Shown here: positions 32,999 through 42,682 of the stretch, one piece after another
How positions within the stretch are numbered: position 1 is the first letter of the stretch
Layout: each line of letters opens with the position of its first letter
NCBI GenBank assembly: GCA_052387905.1
Contig: JBQTIR010000013.1
Span: 70,436-134,435, forward strand
Source: JBQTII01 sp052387905
Lineage (GTDB): Bacteria > Actinomycetota > Actinomycetes > Sporichthyales > Sporichthyaceae
Length of the DNA: 64,000 nucleotides
Direction: 5' to 3'
Notes under the pieces: model-generated
Told to the model about the DNA's origin: nothing
What the model saw: only the letters and a program-made list of their open reading frames with translations
Databases searched by the model: none
Position numbers and translations under genes: made by a program

Positions 32999-35900
32999 CG
33001 GTGTCCATCGCCTTGAGGATCCGTTTTTCCGAGATCGGCGCCGGGGTGCCGAGAGACTGCGCGAACAGGCTGATGCGCAACTCCTCGAGCATCCAGCGGA
33101 TCTCGACGACGTCGGCATCAGTGCGCCGGTGCTCGGGCAGGGCGGCGACGAAGTCCGCATACTCGCGGCGCAGCTGCGTCACGGTGGCGGTGCGGGCGCT
33201 GTCGCGGACGGGGTCCTTCCCGAGTAAGTCCAGACGCCGCGCGATTCCTCGCACGTAGCGGGTCAGGTGACGTAGCCGATCGGCGCCGGCCTCAGCGATG
33301 AACCCAGGGTGGATCAGGCCGGCGTACTGGGCGCGCATGTCCAGCACCGCCGGCGTCCCCGCGCTCCGGTTCAAGGTGGCGTCCACGCCCTGAGCCTGAG
33401 TCAGAATCGCTACGACGTCGGAGATGACCTCGCTCATCCGGGCCGGCAGTTCGCGGCGCACCGCGGCGTCGAGGGCATCGAAGCCGGCCGCGTCCCAGGC
33501 GGGTCCGCCGCGGGACGCCACGATCGCGTCGACGCAGGCCGCTGCGCAGTCGGCGAACAGGGCGCGCCCGTCCGCGTGCGGTGCCCCGGCGAGCGCGAGC
33601 TTCGCGGTGTTGGAGAGCTTCGCTAGCACCGCCTTCGTCGGCACGCTGGTGCGGGCGAGCAACAGCGCGACGGTCCCGGCGGCCATCGCCCGTTCGGCCA
33701 GGTGCGGGTCAGGGAGCACCCGCAGCGCGACCCCGCCGGACTCGGCGACCAGCGCGGGATAGCCGGTGACCGGGGTCCCGGCGCGCACGGTGTCGAACCG
33801 GCGGGGGATCGCTCCGCCGTCGAGTTGCGGCCAGGTCCGCAATCCGGTCTGTTCCAGTGCCGCTGCCTCCGCCGAGATCGCGGCGGCGAGTTGCGGGGCC
33901 AAGGCGGCCTGCAGTGCTGCCAGGTCCTTGCCGGTCCGCAGCGGACGGGCCTCACCGTCGATGACGGTGAAGCTGAACCGCAGGTGAGAGGGTATCCGGT
34001 CCCAGTCCCATTCCCAGTCCGGTTCGGCGCCACCGGCCAGGGCTTCGAGCTCGCGCTCGAGGGCGGCGGTGATCGAGGTCCCGCGGGTCGGGTCCAGATG
34101 AGGCAGCACGGTCTGGGCCCAGGTCGGCGCCGGGGAGAAGGAGCGCCGGATCGCTTTGGGCAGGGAGCGGATGAGAGCGGTGACGAGCTCGGATCGCAGT
34201 CCTGGCACACCCCAGCTGAAGTCCTCGGGACGCAACTGGTTGAGCACGGCCAGCGGCACGGCGACCGTGACGCCGTCCGAGTCGGTCCCTGGCTCGAAGC
34301 GGTAGTCCAGCTCCAACTCGGTGCCGGCGGCGCGCCAGGTGGGCGGGAAGTCCCCGGGATCGACCGCGGCCGCGGCGACGCTGCGCAGCTGGGCCGGGTC
34401 GAGGTCGAGCAGCGTGGGCGCGTTGCGCCGCGTCGTCTTCCACCACCGGTCGAAATGTCGCGCCGAGGTGACCTCGATCGGGACGCGGTCGTTGTAGAAG
34501 GTGAACAGTGCGTCGTCGTCGATGGTCAGATCGCGGCGCCGCGCCCGTTCCTCGAGCTCACCCAGCTCGGCGCGCAACTCCTGGTTGTGGGCGGCGAATT
34601 TGTGGTGGGTGCGCCAGTCTCCCTCGACGAGTGCGTGGCGGATGAACAGTTCGCGGCACAGCAGCGGATCGATGCGGGCGTAGTCGACGCGGCGGCCGGT
34701 GACCAGCGGAACCCCGTGCAAGGTCACCCGCTCGGTCGCGACGACAGCCCCGCGTCCGGCCTCCCACCGTGGCTCGGAGTAGGTGCGGATGACCAGGTGG
34801 GCGGCGAGGGGTTCGACCCACTCCGGTTCGATCTTCGCGACCGTGCGTGCCCACAGCCGCGAGGTCTCCACGAGCTCGGCAGCCATCACTGCGCGCGGCG
34901 GCGATTTCGCCAATGCGGAGCCGGGGAAGATCGCGAATCTCGCTCCCCGCGTCCCGAGGTATTCCTTGAACACCGGCTCGCGCCGCGAGCGGCGTTCGGC
35001 CTCGGGGTCGAGAACGCCGACGTTGGTGAGCAGACCGGTCAGCAGTGCCAGGTGCACCTGGTGCGGATCGGCCGGCGCGCTGCTCCAGCGCAGCCCGGCG
35101 GCGCCGGCGGCCTGGCGCAGTTGGGCGACGAGGTCCTGCCACTCGCGCACCCTCAGATAGTGCAGGTACTCGCTCGTGCACAGCTTGCGGAATTTGCTCG
35201 AGGAGAGCTTCTGCTGTTGCTCGCGCAGGTACGTCCACAGGTTGAGGTAGCTGGCGAAGTCGGAGTTCTTGTCCGCGAACCGGGCGTGCTTGGCGCGAGC
35301 GGCCTCGCGCGCTTCGACGGGGTATTCGCGCGGGTCCTGGATCGAGAGCGCGGCGGCGATGACAATGACCTCGCGCAGGGAACCGGAGGAATCCGCCGCG
35401 ATGATCATCCGGCCCAGCCGTGGGTCGACGGGCAAGGCGGCCAGCGTACGCCCGATCGGGGTCAGCGCCCCCGTGGCGTCCAGGGCACCCAGTTCCTGCA
35501 ACAGGGCGACGCCATCGGCGATCGCGCGCCTATCCGGGGGGTCGAGGAATCCGAAATCCTCGACAGGCCCCAACCCGATCGCGGCCATCGACAGGATCAC
35601 CGAGGCGAGCGAGGTCCGCAGGATCTCCGGGTCGGTGAACGCCGGCCGCGAGGCGAAGTCCTCCTCGGAGTACAGCCGGATGCAGATGCCATCGGCGACC
35701 CGTCCGCACCGGCCGGCGCGTTGGGCGGCCGAGGCTTGGGAGATCGCCTCGATCGGCAGGCGCTGTACCTTGCGCCGCGAGCTGTAGCGGGAGATGCGCG
35801 CGGTGCCCGCGTCGACGACGTAGCGGATGCCGGGCACGGTCAGCGAGGTCTCGGCGACGTTGGTGGACAGCACGACGCGGCGCGTGGGATGAGGCGCGAA

Positions 35901-36908
35901 GACCCGGTGCTGCTCGGCGATCGACAGCCGCGCGTACAACGGCAGAATCTCCACCGCGGGCACACCTGATGAGGCGTCAGTCAGCCGGCCCAGTCGACCC
36001 CGCAGGGCGTCGGCGGTGTCGCGGATCTCGCGCTCACCGGACAGGAACACCAGAATGTCCCCACGCCCGGCGGCCATCAATTCCTCCACGGCGTCGCAGA
36101 TCCCGCTGATCTGGTCGGCAGGCTCGGGTTCGGCCTCGGGTGCTCTGGCGCGCCCGCGGGCCGGCGCCCGGCGACTGCTCGGGCGGGCGTTGCGCCCCGC
36201 CCGGGAACCGGCATCGGCGTCCGGGTCGTCCGGATCGGCGACCTCGAGGTCGGGGACCAGCGGCCGATAGCGCAGTTCGACGGGATAGGTACGCCCGGAG
36301 ACCTCGATGACCGGGGCGGGCCGTCCGCCGGCGGCGAAGTGCCGGGCGAAGCGGTCGGTCTCGATGGTCGCCGAGGTGATGATCACTTTGAGGTCCGGCC
36401 GGCGCGGCAACAGCTGGTGCAGGTACCCGAGCAGGAAGTCGATGTTGAGGCTGCGCTCGTGTGCCTCGTCGATGATCACCGTGTCATAGGCCCGCAGTTG
36501 GCGGTCGCGGCGGAGTTCGGCGAGCAGGATCCCGTCGGTCATCAGTTTGACCAGCGTGTCCGGTCCGACCCGGTCGTTGAACCGCACGGCGTAGCCGACG
36601 GTCTGGCCCAGTTCGGTTCCGAGCTCGGAGGCGATGCGCTCGGCGACGGTGCGGGCGGCGAGGCGACGCGGCTGGGTGTGCCCGATCATGCCCCGGATCC
36701 CGCGGCCGAGCTCGAGGCAGATCTTCGGGATCTGAGTGGTCTTTCCCGATCCGGTCTCCCCGGCCACGACCACGACCTGGTGCTCGGCGATGGCGGTCGC
36801 GATCTCGGCCCGCCGGGCGGCGATCGGGAGGTCTTCGGGGTAATGGATCGCCGGCAGGCTCGCAGCGCGGGCGGCGAGGAGCTCCTCGGAGAATCTCGAC
36901 CGTGCCAT
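32970..36908 (-). CDS. hrpA: ATP-dependent RNA helicase HrpA
   Basis: A 1312-residue DEAH-box RNA helicase. Walker A is VVVAGETGSGKTTQIPK (about residues 49-65), the DEAH box is VIIDEAHERSLNIDF, motif III is ITSATIETDRF, and RVVLSTNVAETSLTVPG and SQASAAQRAGRCGR give motifs V and VI. After the helicase core come the HA2/OB domains and a long C-terminal DUF3418-type region, as in E. coli HrpA. By family it unwinds mRNA on stalled ribosomes. An acidic/basic insertion around SRAGRNARPSSRRAPARGRA interrupts the helicase domain. The C-terminus EAPLLLGQ is encoded within a 34-bp tandem duplication. Confidence 0.94.
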   Translation of the reverse strand: MARSRFSEELLAARAASLPAIHYPEDLPIAARRAEIATAIAEHQVVVVAGETGSGKTTQIPKICLELGRGIRGMIGHTQPRRLAARTVAERIASELGTELGQTVGYAVRFNDRVGPDTLVKLMTDGILLAELRRDRQLRAYDTVIIDEAHERSLNIDFLLGYLHQLLPRRPDLKVIITSATIETDRFARHFAAGGRPAPVIEVSGRTYPVELRYRPLVPDLEVADPDDPDADAGSRAGRNARPSSRRAPARGRARAPEAEPEPADQISGICDAVEELMAAGRGDILVFLSGEREIRDTADALRGRLGRLTDASSGVPAVEILPLYARLSIAEQHRVFAPHPTRRVVLSTNVAETSLTVPGIRYVVDAGTARISRYSSRRKVQRLPIEAISQASAAQRAGRCGRVADGICIRLYSEEDFASRPAFTDPEILRTSLASVILSMAAIGLGPVEDFGFLDPPDRRAIADGVALLQELGALDATGALTPIGRTLAALPVDPRLGRMIIAADSSGSLREVIVIAAALSIQDPREYPVEAREAARAKHARFADKNSDFASYLNLWTYLREQQQKLSSSKFRKLCTSEYLHYLRVREWQDLVAQLRQAAGAAGLRWSSAPADPHQVHLALLTGLLTNVGVLDPEAERRSRREPVFKEYLGTRGARFAIFPGSALAKSPPRAVMAAELVETSRLWARTVAKIEPEWVEPLAAHLVIRTYSEPRWEAGRGAVVATERVTLHGVPLVTGRRVDYARIDPLLCRELFIRHALVEGDWRTHHKFAAHNQELRAELGELEERARRRDLTIDDDALFTFYNDRVPIEVTSARHFDRWWKTTRRNAPTLLDLDPAQLRSVAAAAVDPGDFPPTWRAAGTELELDYRFEPGTDSDGVTVAVPLAVLNQLRPEDFSWGVPGLRSELVTALIRSLPKAIRRSFSPAPTWAQTVLPHLDPTRGTSITAALERELEALAGGAEPDWEWDWDRIPSHLRFSFTVIDGEARPLRTGKDLAALQAALAPQLAAAISAEAAALEQTGLRTWPQLDGGAIPRRFDTVRAGTPVTGYPALVAESGGVALRVLPDPHLAERAMAAGTVALLLARTSVPTKAVLAKLSNTAKLALAGAPHADGRALFADCAAACVDAIVASRGGPAWDAAGFDALDAAVRRELPARMSEVISDVVAILTQAQGVDATLNRSAGTPAVLDMRAQYAGLIHPGFIAEAGADRLRHLTRYVRGIARRLDLLGKDPVRDSARTATVTQLRREYADFVAALPEHRRTDADVVEIRWMLEELRISLFAQSLGTPAPISEKRILKAMDTAEAPLLLGQ

Positions 36909-36916
36909 GGCGCCTC

Positions 36917-36922
36917 AGGCTA
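36917..36922 (-). promoter_or_regulatory. Candidate -10 box of hrpA
   Basis: Minus-strand TAGCCT, 8 nt before the ATG at 36908. Spacing allows a leaderless or very short leader transcript; GAGG in between is a weak ribosome binding site. Confidence 0.35.
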
Positions 36923-36955
36923 AGCGGGCGGTGCCCGCCGACGATGCGCAGGTCG

Positions 36956-37201
36956 TCAGAAGGCGGCGAAGGATCGTGCGGGTGAGACCTCAGGGAGCAG
37001 GGCGGAGCCGCGGCGGCGCGCCCGGTCCTGAAACTCCGACCAGGTGCGCAGCGACCCGAGGTCGCGCTCGCGGCGGGTGTCGAGGGCGGCGCGGGCGTTG
37101 GCCAGCGAGCCCCGGTGAATGCGGTCGGACAGGATGGTCAACGAGACATCGGCGGCCAGGCTGAGCACGGAGTTGAACTGCTGACGCGGTCCGGCGAGCA
37201 T
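36956..37201 (-). CDS. Small hypothetical protein
   Basis: An 81-residue protein that I do not recognise. The first half is mildly hydrophobic and helical (LAGPRQQFNSVLSLAADVSL), the middle is charged (RAALDTRRERDLGSLRTW), and it ends PARSFAAF. The ATG at 37201 is preceded by GAAGGGACGG, a reasonable ribosome binding site. It is on the same strand as hrpA, 47 nt upstream. Coding is supported by the strong GC third-position bias and the RBS. Confidence 0.55.
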   Translation of the reverse strand: MLAGPRQQFNSVLSLAADVSLTILSDRIHRGSLANARAALDTRRERDLGSLRTWSEFQDRARRRGSALLPEVSPARSFAAF

Positions 37202-37829
37202 GATCCGTCCCTTCCTTCGAGGCGCAGCGATCGGCCGGGCCCTCGGGGGCACATTAGTTGCGGAAGCTGGATGTGAGGACCGTCTCAAACCGGTGTGGCG
37301 TAACCGTCACGGCGAAGTGAACGGCATGTGACAGGACGCGCACCACAGGGTGTTCCATGATCCCTGATTGGCCTAAGCACATCACGTTCGGTGAGCACCG
37401 TCTGGGTGGATTGGCCCGCCTTCGGATCGGTTGCGGGCGTGTCGGCCTCGACTGTCCGTGTGCGGGCACCTCTCCCGACCCCGATAGGCGGCGCGGACGG
37501 CGCCCGAGCTGCCCCTGGCGGCGTTGTCGTCGTGTTCGCTTCGCTCAACAGACTCAATCGGCTCGGGACCGCGAGCGAAAAGGCGTGCTCGCGCTCCGCT
37601 CGCCTCAATCGCCTGTAGCTCCGATGCTCCGCATCGGGCTCCTCCTCCGCCTTGCCAGGGATTGCTCGGATCACCGCCCGCATCCACCTGGGGTCGGGAG
37701 AAATGCCCTAACCCTGGTCACGGAATCAGCACGGGACCAAGACCTATGCAACCGTGGGTCAAGTTGACGCGTCGAAGTGAAGGTTCGCCTCCTCGGGCGG
37801 GCGTGCTCGCGCGCAGGAGGTAAGCAGTA
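37202..37829. other. Long intergenic region carrying a repeat element
   Basis: These 628 nt contain no supportable gene. The middle (37511-37675) is the long copy of the dispersed repeat. The right end contains AGGAGG (37816-37821), the ribosome binding site of the GGDEF-EAL gene. The promoters of both divergent neighbours must lie here but were not resolved. Confidence 0.6.
37511..37675. repeat. Dispersed intergenic repeat, long copy (copy B)
   Basis: In inverse orientation relative to copy A, it has the same left block (37633-37655, 22 of 23 bases as in copy A) beginning after a GGTGATC-like edge at 37675, and the same right arm ACGACGACAACGC (37519-37531). Between them lies about 100 nt, against about 20 in copy A, with several short inverted repeats such as CTCGC/GCGAG. 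Confidence 0.7.
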
Positions 37830-40502
37830 GTGACCACGGGTTCTGCCGGTCGGCATGCCGTGTCGGCAACGCGGGAGCCGGCGGCCATGTCCCGCGCTGC
37901 GCGAGCGGAATCCGGCCGTCGCGCGCGCGCGGCCGAGGGATCGGTAGCAGTCACGACCCGGCGCCTGCGGATCGCGGGTCTGGTGCTGTGCCTGGCCGCG
38001 ATCGGCGCAGCCCTGGCGGCCTGGGGTCCGGCGCTGCAGGCCAAGGCGCCCGGTGCCACCCACCTGCCCTGGTGGGCGATGGTGCTGATGTTCGCCGTCG
38101 CCGAGATGGTCGTCCTGCACATCCAGGTGCGCCGCGAAGCCCAGACGGTGTCGCTGTCGGAGATCCCCCTGGTCGTCGGTCTGTTCATGGCCGACCCGCT
38201 CGGGGTGGTCATCGGCCGGGCCCTGGGGTCTTTCGTCGTCTTCGCCGTACACCGCCGCCAAGCTCCCATCAAGGTCCTGTTCAACACCTCGTTGGTCACC
38301 ACGAGCAGCGTGCTCGCCCTCACCATCTGGTCGCTGGCCTACAGCGGGACCGAGGTCGGACCGATCGCCTGGGCCGCCGCGTTCGCTGCGCTGGTCGCGG
38401 CCGGCGCCTTCGAGGCGGCTTTCACCACGATGGCCATCGCCTGCTACGAGGGTCGGGTCACGCTGCGTGGCCTGGCGCGCTCGATCGCCAGCGCGGGCAC
38501 GCTGTCGGCCTCGGTCGGCACCGTCGGCCTGGTCGCCGCGACCGCAGTCACCTACGACGTCCGCAGCGCCTTCATCGTCGAAGCCGCCGGCGCGATGCTC
38601 CTGCTCGGCTACCGCGCCTACGCCTCGCTGCGCGAGCGCCACGAGAGCCTCGAGCAGCTCTATCACTTCTCCGAGGTCGTCTCCGGCGCACATGACGTCG
38701 ACACCGTGCTGCGCAGCGTCCTGGGCCAAGCTCGCCAACTGCTGCGCAGCGACCGCGCCGAGTTCCTCGCCTACGACTTCCCGGGTTCGCTCGCGCCGGC
38801 CCGGATGAGCCTGCTCCCGACCGGCGTCGAGACCATTCCCGTGGTCGAGGGCGCCGTGCCCGAGGACCCGGATCCGCTCATCGCCAAGGTGCGCCGTGAC
38901 CGGGAATCCGCGCTGATCTCGCGCATCACCAAGGACCCCGCCGGTCGGGCCTACCTGGCCGCACACGACATTCGCGAAGCGATCGTCGTCCCGCTGCAGA
39001 TGGACGGCGTCGTGGTCGGCACGCTCTCGGTGGCCAACCGCCTCGGCGAGGTCCGTGGCTTCGACGGCGGCGACATCCGGCTGCTGGAGACCGTCGCCAA
39101 CCATGCCGGCGTCGCGCTGAAGTCGGGGTCGCTGATCGCACGGCTGTTCCACGACGCCCACCACGACACCTTGACCGCCCTGCCCAACCGCCACCTGCTC
39201 CAGCGTGAGCTGGAGCTGGCGGTCGCCGACATCCGTTCGGGTACCTCGGTCGGCTGCGCGGTCATGATCAGCGACCTCAACGGCTTCAAGGAGGTCAACG
39301 ACACCCTCGGTCACCAGTTCGGTGACGAGTTGCTGCGCGACGTCGCCCGCTGCTTCGTCACCGCCGCCGGTCCGCACGCCCTGGTCGCCCGCCTGGGCGG
39401 CGACGAGTTCGCGGTTCTGCTCACCGACGTCGCCGACTCCGATGCCGCGGTCGCCCTGGCCACCCGCCTGACCGACTCGCTGCGCGGCGCGCGTCGCCTC
39501 GACGGCGTCAGCGTCGACGTCAGCGCCTCGGTCGGGGTCGCGATGGCCCCGGTTCATGCCGAGGACGTCTCCGGCTTGCTCAAGCGCGCCGATGTCGCGA
39601 TGTATGCGGCCAAGGCCAACGGCGGCGGAGTGCGCCTCTACGACGAAGGTCTGCAGGAGGCCGCCAACCCGAGTCGGCTCGCGTTGGTCTCGGAACTGCG
39701 CACCGCGATCCGCGAGGGCGGTATCGAGGCGTGGGTGCAACCCAAGGCGGACCTGGCCGACGGGACGATCACCGGCGTCGAGACCCTGGCCCGCTGGCGC
39801 CACCCGGTCGACGGGATCCGGATGCCGGCCGAGTTCCTGCCGGTCGCCGAGTCCAACGGCATGATCGCCGCGCTCACCGACGCCATGCTGGACTCCTCGC
39901 TGTCCGCCTGCGCGAGCTGGCTCGCCACCGGCATCCAGGCCGGCGTCGCGGTCAACGTCTCCCCGCGCAGCCTGAAGGAACCGAGCTTCGTCGACACGGT
40001 CGCCGCCGCCCTGGTGCGTCATCAGGTGCCCGCCGACATGCTGACGCTGGAGATCACCGAAACCTCGTTGATGGCCGACAGCCCGGCCGCGGTCGACCTG
40101 CTCTGCCGCTTGGGCGAGCTCGGTGTCCGGCTCTCCATCGACGACTTCGGCACCGGGTACTCCTCGCTGGCCTACCTGCGCCGACTGCCCGTCAACGAGG
40201 TGAAGATCGACCGCGAGTTCACCTCCCGGATCACCACCGACCCCAAGGTCGTGATGATCGTGCGCTCGGTCGCGGATCTGTCCCGCAACATGGGGATGAC
40301 CACGGTCGCCGAGGGCGTTGAGGACGCCGAGGTCTGGACGAGGTTGCAGGAACTCGGGGTGCAGTCAGCCCAGGGTTATCACCTGGGCCGCCCGATGCCG
40401 GCCGCCGATTTCCCGGCCTGGCTCGCGGCCTACAACGCCGCCCGCACCGGCTCGCCGGTACTGCCCGGCGGTCGCCGCCGCCCCTCCGGCGTCATCGCCT
40501 GA
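37830..40502 (+). CDS. Membrane GAF-GGDEF-EAL cyclic-di-GMP enzyme
   Basis: An 890-residue protein. Residues ~45-260 hold about six membrane helices, a sensor-like region. A GAF domain follows (about 278-435; REAIVVPLQMDGVVVGTLSV). The diguanylate cyclase domain has an intact GGDEF at 523-527 (VARLGGDEFAVLL). The phosphodiesterase domain has ETLAR (651-655) for the EAL signature, then LSIDDFGTGYSSLAYLRRLP, KIDREF and VAEGVED. The catalytic Glu and Asp residues are kept, but the motif reads ETL rather than EAL. No RxxD inhibitory site precedes GGDEF. It could make or degrade c-di-GMP. The GTG at 37830 has AGGAGG 8 nt upstream. Confidence 0.92.
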   Translation: MTTGSAGRHAVSATREPAAMSRAARAESGRRARAAEGSVAVTTRRLRIAGLVLCLAAIGAALAAWGPALQAKAPGATHLPWWAMVLMFAVAEMVVLHIQVRREAQTVSLSEIPLVVGLFMADPLGVVIGRALGSFVVFAVHRRQAPIKVLFNTSLVTTSSVLALTIWSLAYSGTEVGPIAWAAAFAALVAAGAFEAAFTTMAIACYEGRVTLRGLARSIASAGTLSASVGTVGLVAATAVTYDVRSAFIVEAAGAMLLLGYRAYASLRERHESLEQLYHFSEVVSGAHDVDTVLRSVLGQARQLLRSDRAEFLAYDFPGSLAPARMSLLPTGVETIPVVEGAVPEDPDPLIAKVRRDRESALISRITKDPAGRAYLAAHDIREAIVVPLQMDGVVVGTLSVANRLGEVRGFDGGDIRLLETVANHAGVALKSGSLIARLFHDAHHDTLTALPNRHLLQRELELAVADIRSGTSVGCAVMISDLNGFKEVNDTLGHQFGDELLRDVARCFVTAAGPHALVARLGGDEFAVLLTDVADSDAAVALATRLTDSLRGARRLDGVSVDVSASVGVAMAPVHAEDVSGLLKRADVAMYAAKANGGGVRLYDEGLQEAANPSRLALVSELRTAIREGGIEAWVQPKADLADGTITGVETLARWRHPVDGIRMPAEFLPVAESNGMIAALTDAMLDSSLSACASWLATGIQAGVAVNVSPRSLKEPSFVDTVAAALVRHQVPADMLTLEITETSLMADSPAAVDLLCRLGELGVRLSIDDFGTGYSSLAYLRRLPVNEVKIDREFTSRITTDPKVVMIVRSVADLSRNMGMTTVAEGVEDAEVWTRLQELGVQSAQGYHLGRPMPAADFPAWLAAYNAARTGSPVLPGGRRRPSGVIA

Positions 40503-40689
40503 CCCGGAACATCCCGGGCCAGCGGGAGCAATTCGGGGCGACACGCCGCGCCCCGGGTGTGTCCGCTGGCATTGCGCCGATCGGGTCGGGCACTATTGCA
40601 GAGGCGTCACACGGCTCTCCTGGAGCCTTGGTCGTCGAGGTCGCTGGGGAAGGCGAATCTCGGCCGAAGTTCAAACCAGGAGGAAACCG

Positions 40690-41190
40690 GTGTCGACCAC
40701 TCGTGGAGTGCTGTATGTCCACTCCGCTCAGTCCGCCATGTGCCCGCATATCGAATGGGCCGTGACCGGAATTCTTGGCGTCCCGGTCACCTTCGACTGG
40801 ACTCCGCAGCCTGCCGCGCCCAATCACTGGCGCACGGAACTGTCCTGGCAGGGCGAGCGCGGCACGGCAGCGCAGATCGCCTCGGCCCTGCGGCCGTGGA
40901 ACCAGCTGCGCTACGAGGTCACCGAGGAACCGCTCGCCGGTCATGAGGGTGCGCGCTACAGCTGCACCCCGAGTCTCGGGATGTTCCACGCGACGATCGG
41001 CGTGCACGGCGACATGATGATCTCCGAGGAGCGGCTGCGCGCGGCGATGCTGCGGTGCGCCGAGACCGAGGACTGCGACCTCGCCGACGAGATGGACCTG
41101 ATGCTCGGTCAGCCGTGGGACGACGAGCTGGAGCCCTTCCGCTACGCCGGCGACGGCGCTCCGGTGCGCTGGCTGCACCAGGTGGGCTGA
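40690..41190 (+). CDS. DUF3145 family protein
   Basis: A 166-residue actinobacterial-only protein. It begins STTRGVLYVHSAQSAMCPHI and ends DELEPFRYAGDGAPVRWLHQ, both near-invariant in DUF3145 (PF11343). The middle GMFHATIGVHGDMMISEERL is also conserved. No catalytic function is known; the family is usually found beside the fab genes, as here. The GTG at 40690 follows AGGAGGA. Confidence 0.93.
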   Translation: MSTTRGVLYVHSAQSAMCPHIEWAVTGILGVPVTFDWTPQPAAPNHWRTELSWQGERGTAAQIASALRPWNQLRYEVTEEPLAGHEGARYSCTPSLGMFHATIGVHGDMMISEERLRAAMLRCAETEDCDLADEMDLMLGQPWDDELEPFRYAGDGAPVRWLHQVG

Positions 41191-41271
41191 ACGGCCACCC
41201 CAGACGTGGCCGTGCGGAGTCCGTGAGTCGATCGACCTACCGGACCCGTGCCCGGCCACACCACGTGAAGG

Positions 41272-41302
41272 GGCGGGTGCGCCCGAGGGGGATGCACCCG
41301 CC
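41272..41302 (+). terminator. Hairpin downstream of the DUF3145 gene
   Basis: GGCGGGTGC (41272-41280) and GCACCCGCC (41294-41302) form a perfect 9-bp stem with a 13-nt loop, 82 nt after the stop. Likely terminates the plus-strand transcript; no T-tract. Confidence 0.5.
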
Positions 41303-41309
41303 TCTTCCG

Positions 41310-41373
41310 CATCTTCGGGCGGCGTGTGGACCTATCGAGGCGCGTTAATAGGTCAGATCGCCACCCGAAGATG
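41310..41373 (-). terminator. Large interrupted hairpin after fabF
   Basis: CATCTTCGGGCGGCG (41310-41324) pairs with CGCCACCCGAAGATG (41359-41373) with one mismatch, and inside it ACCTAT (41330-41335) pairs with ATAGGT (41348-41353). The structure begins 8 nt after the fabF stop and should end the fab operon transcript. Confidence 0.6.
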
Positions 41374-41380
41374 GTGAAAA

Positions 41381-42628
41381 TCAGGCGCTGGTGACGACCA
41401 GGCAGACGTTGTGGCCACCGAAGCCGAAGGAATTGTTCAGCGCGGCGATCGGCCCGGCGCTCAGGGCGCGGGGTTCGCCCCGGACCACGTCGATGTCGAC
41501 GTCGTCGTCCGGGTCGTCCAGGTTGATCGTCGGGGGCGCCGTGCGCTCGTAGACGGCCAGCACGGTGGCGACCGACTCGACCGCACCAGCGGCGCCGAGC
41601 AGGTGTCCGGTCATCGACTTCGTCGCCGAGAGCGCCACCTGGTCCGCCGCCGATCCCAGCACGGTGCGCAGGGCCAGGATCTCGGCGACGTCACCCTGCG
41701 GGGTCGAGGTCGCGTGGGCGTTGACGTGGGTGATGTCCGCGGCGGTCAGGCCGGCGTCGGTGAGGGCAAAGCCGAGCGCACGTGCCACACCGGAGCCGTG
41801 CGGTTCGGGCTGGGCGATGTGGTGGGCGTCCGAACTCATTCCGGCGCCGGCGATGGTGGCGTAGATGCGGGCGCCGCGGGCGCGGGCATGGGCTTCGGAT
41901 TCGAGCACGAGCACGGCCGAACCCTCACCGAGCACGAAGCCGTCGCGGGCCTTGTCGTAGGGCCGCGAGGCACGCTCGGGTTCGTCGTTACGCGTGGACA
42001 TCGCCTTCATCGCGGCGAAGGCGGCGATCGGCAGCGGGTGGATGCAGGCTTCGGTGCCGCCCGCGAGGACGACGTCAGCGCGGCCGGAGCGGATCATCTC
42101 CAGGCCGACGGCGACTGCCTCGGCGCCGGAGGCACAAGCACTGACCGGGGTGTGCACCCCTGCGCGGGCCCCGATCTCCAGCCCGATCGCGGCAGCCGGA
42201 CCGTTGGGCATGAGCATCGGGATCGAGAGCGGGGAGACGAACCGCGGGCCCTTGGCGAGCAGCGTGTCGTAGGAGGCGAGCAGGGTCGTGATGCCGCCGA
42301 TGCCCGAGGCCACGGCGACCCCGAGACGCTCGGGCGCCACCCCGATGGCGTCGGCGCCACCGGCGTCGGCCCAGGCCTCGCGGGCCGCGACCACGGCCAG
42401 CTGGCCACCGCGGTCCAGGCGCCGGGCCTGCACCCGCTCGATGACCTCGGTCGGGTCGACCGCCACACGGGCGGCGATCTGCACGGTCAGGTCGGCAGCC
42501 CATTCCTCGGCGAGCGGGCGTACGCCGGAGCGCCCGGCGAGCAGGCCGGCCCACGTCGTAGCGACGTCCCCGCCCAGGGGGGTGGTCGCCCCGAGGCCGG
42601 TGACAACGACGGTGGTGGTGGTGCTCAT
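41381..42628 (-). CDS. fabF: 3-oxoacyl-ACP synthase II
   Basis: A 415-residue condensing enzyme that elongates acyl-ACP with malonyl-ACP. Active-site Cys is in VSACASGAEAV (about residues 150-160); the two histidines lie in NAHATSTPQGD and SMTGHLLGAAGAVE, and the C-terminal NSFGFGGHN loop is intact. Length is typical. The ATG at 42628 has AGGAGG 8 nt upstream. It is last in the minus-strand order fabD-fabH-acpP-fabF, the standard actinobacterial type II fatty acid operon, and is separated from acpP by a strong hairpin. Confidence 0.97.
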   Translation of the reverse strand: MSTTTTVVVTGLGATTPLGGDVATTWAGLLAGRSGVRPLAEEWAADLTVQIAARVAVDPTEVIERVQARRLDRGGQLAVVAAREAWADAGGADAIGVAPERLGVAVASGIGGITTLLASYDTLLAKGPRFVSPLSIPMLMPNGPAAAIGLEIGARAGVHTPVSACASGAEAVAVGLEMIRSGRADVVLAGGTEACIHPLPIAAFAAMKAMSTRNDEPERASRPYDKARDGFVLGEGSAVLVLESEAHARARGARIYATIAGAGMSSDAHHIAQPEPHGSGVARALGFALTDAGLTAADITHVNAHATSTPQGDVAEILALRTVLGSAADQVALSATKSMTGHLLGAAGAVESVATVLAVYERTAPPTINLDDPDDDVDIDVVRGEPRALSAGPIAALNNSFGFGGHNVCLVVTSA

Positions 42629-42682
42629 GTGGTGGGTCCTCCTGGCGCCGTGCGGTGTCATGGCGACCCCTCGCGGGGCCGC

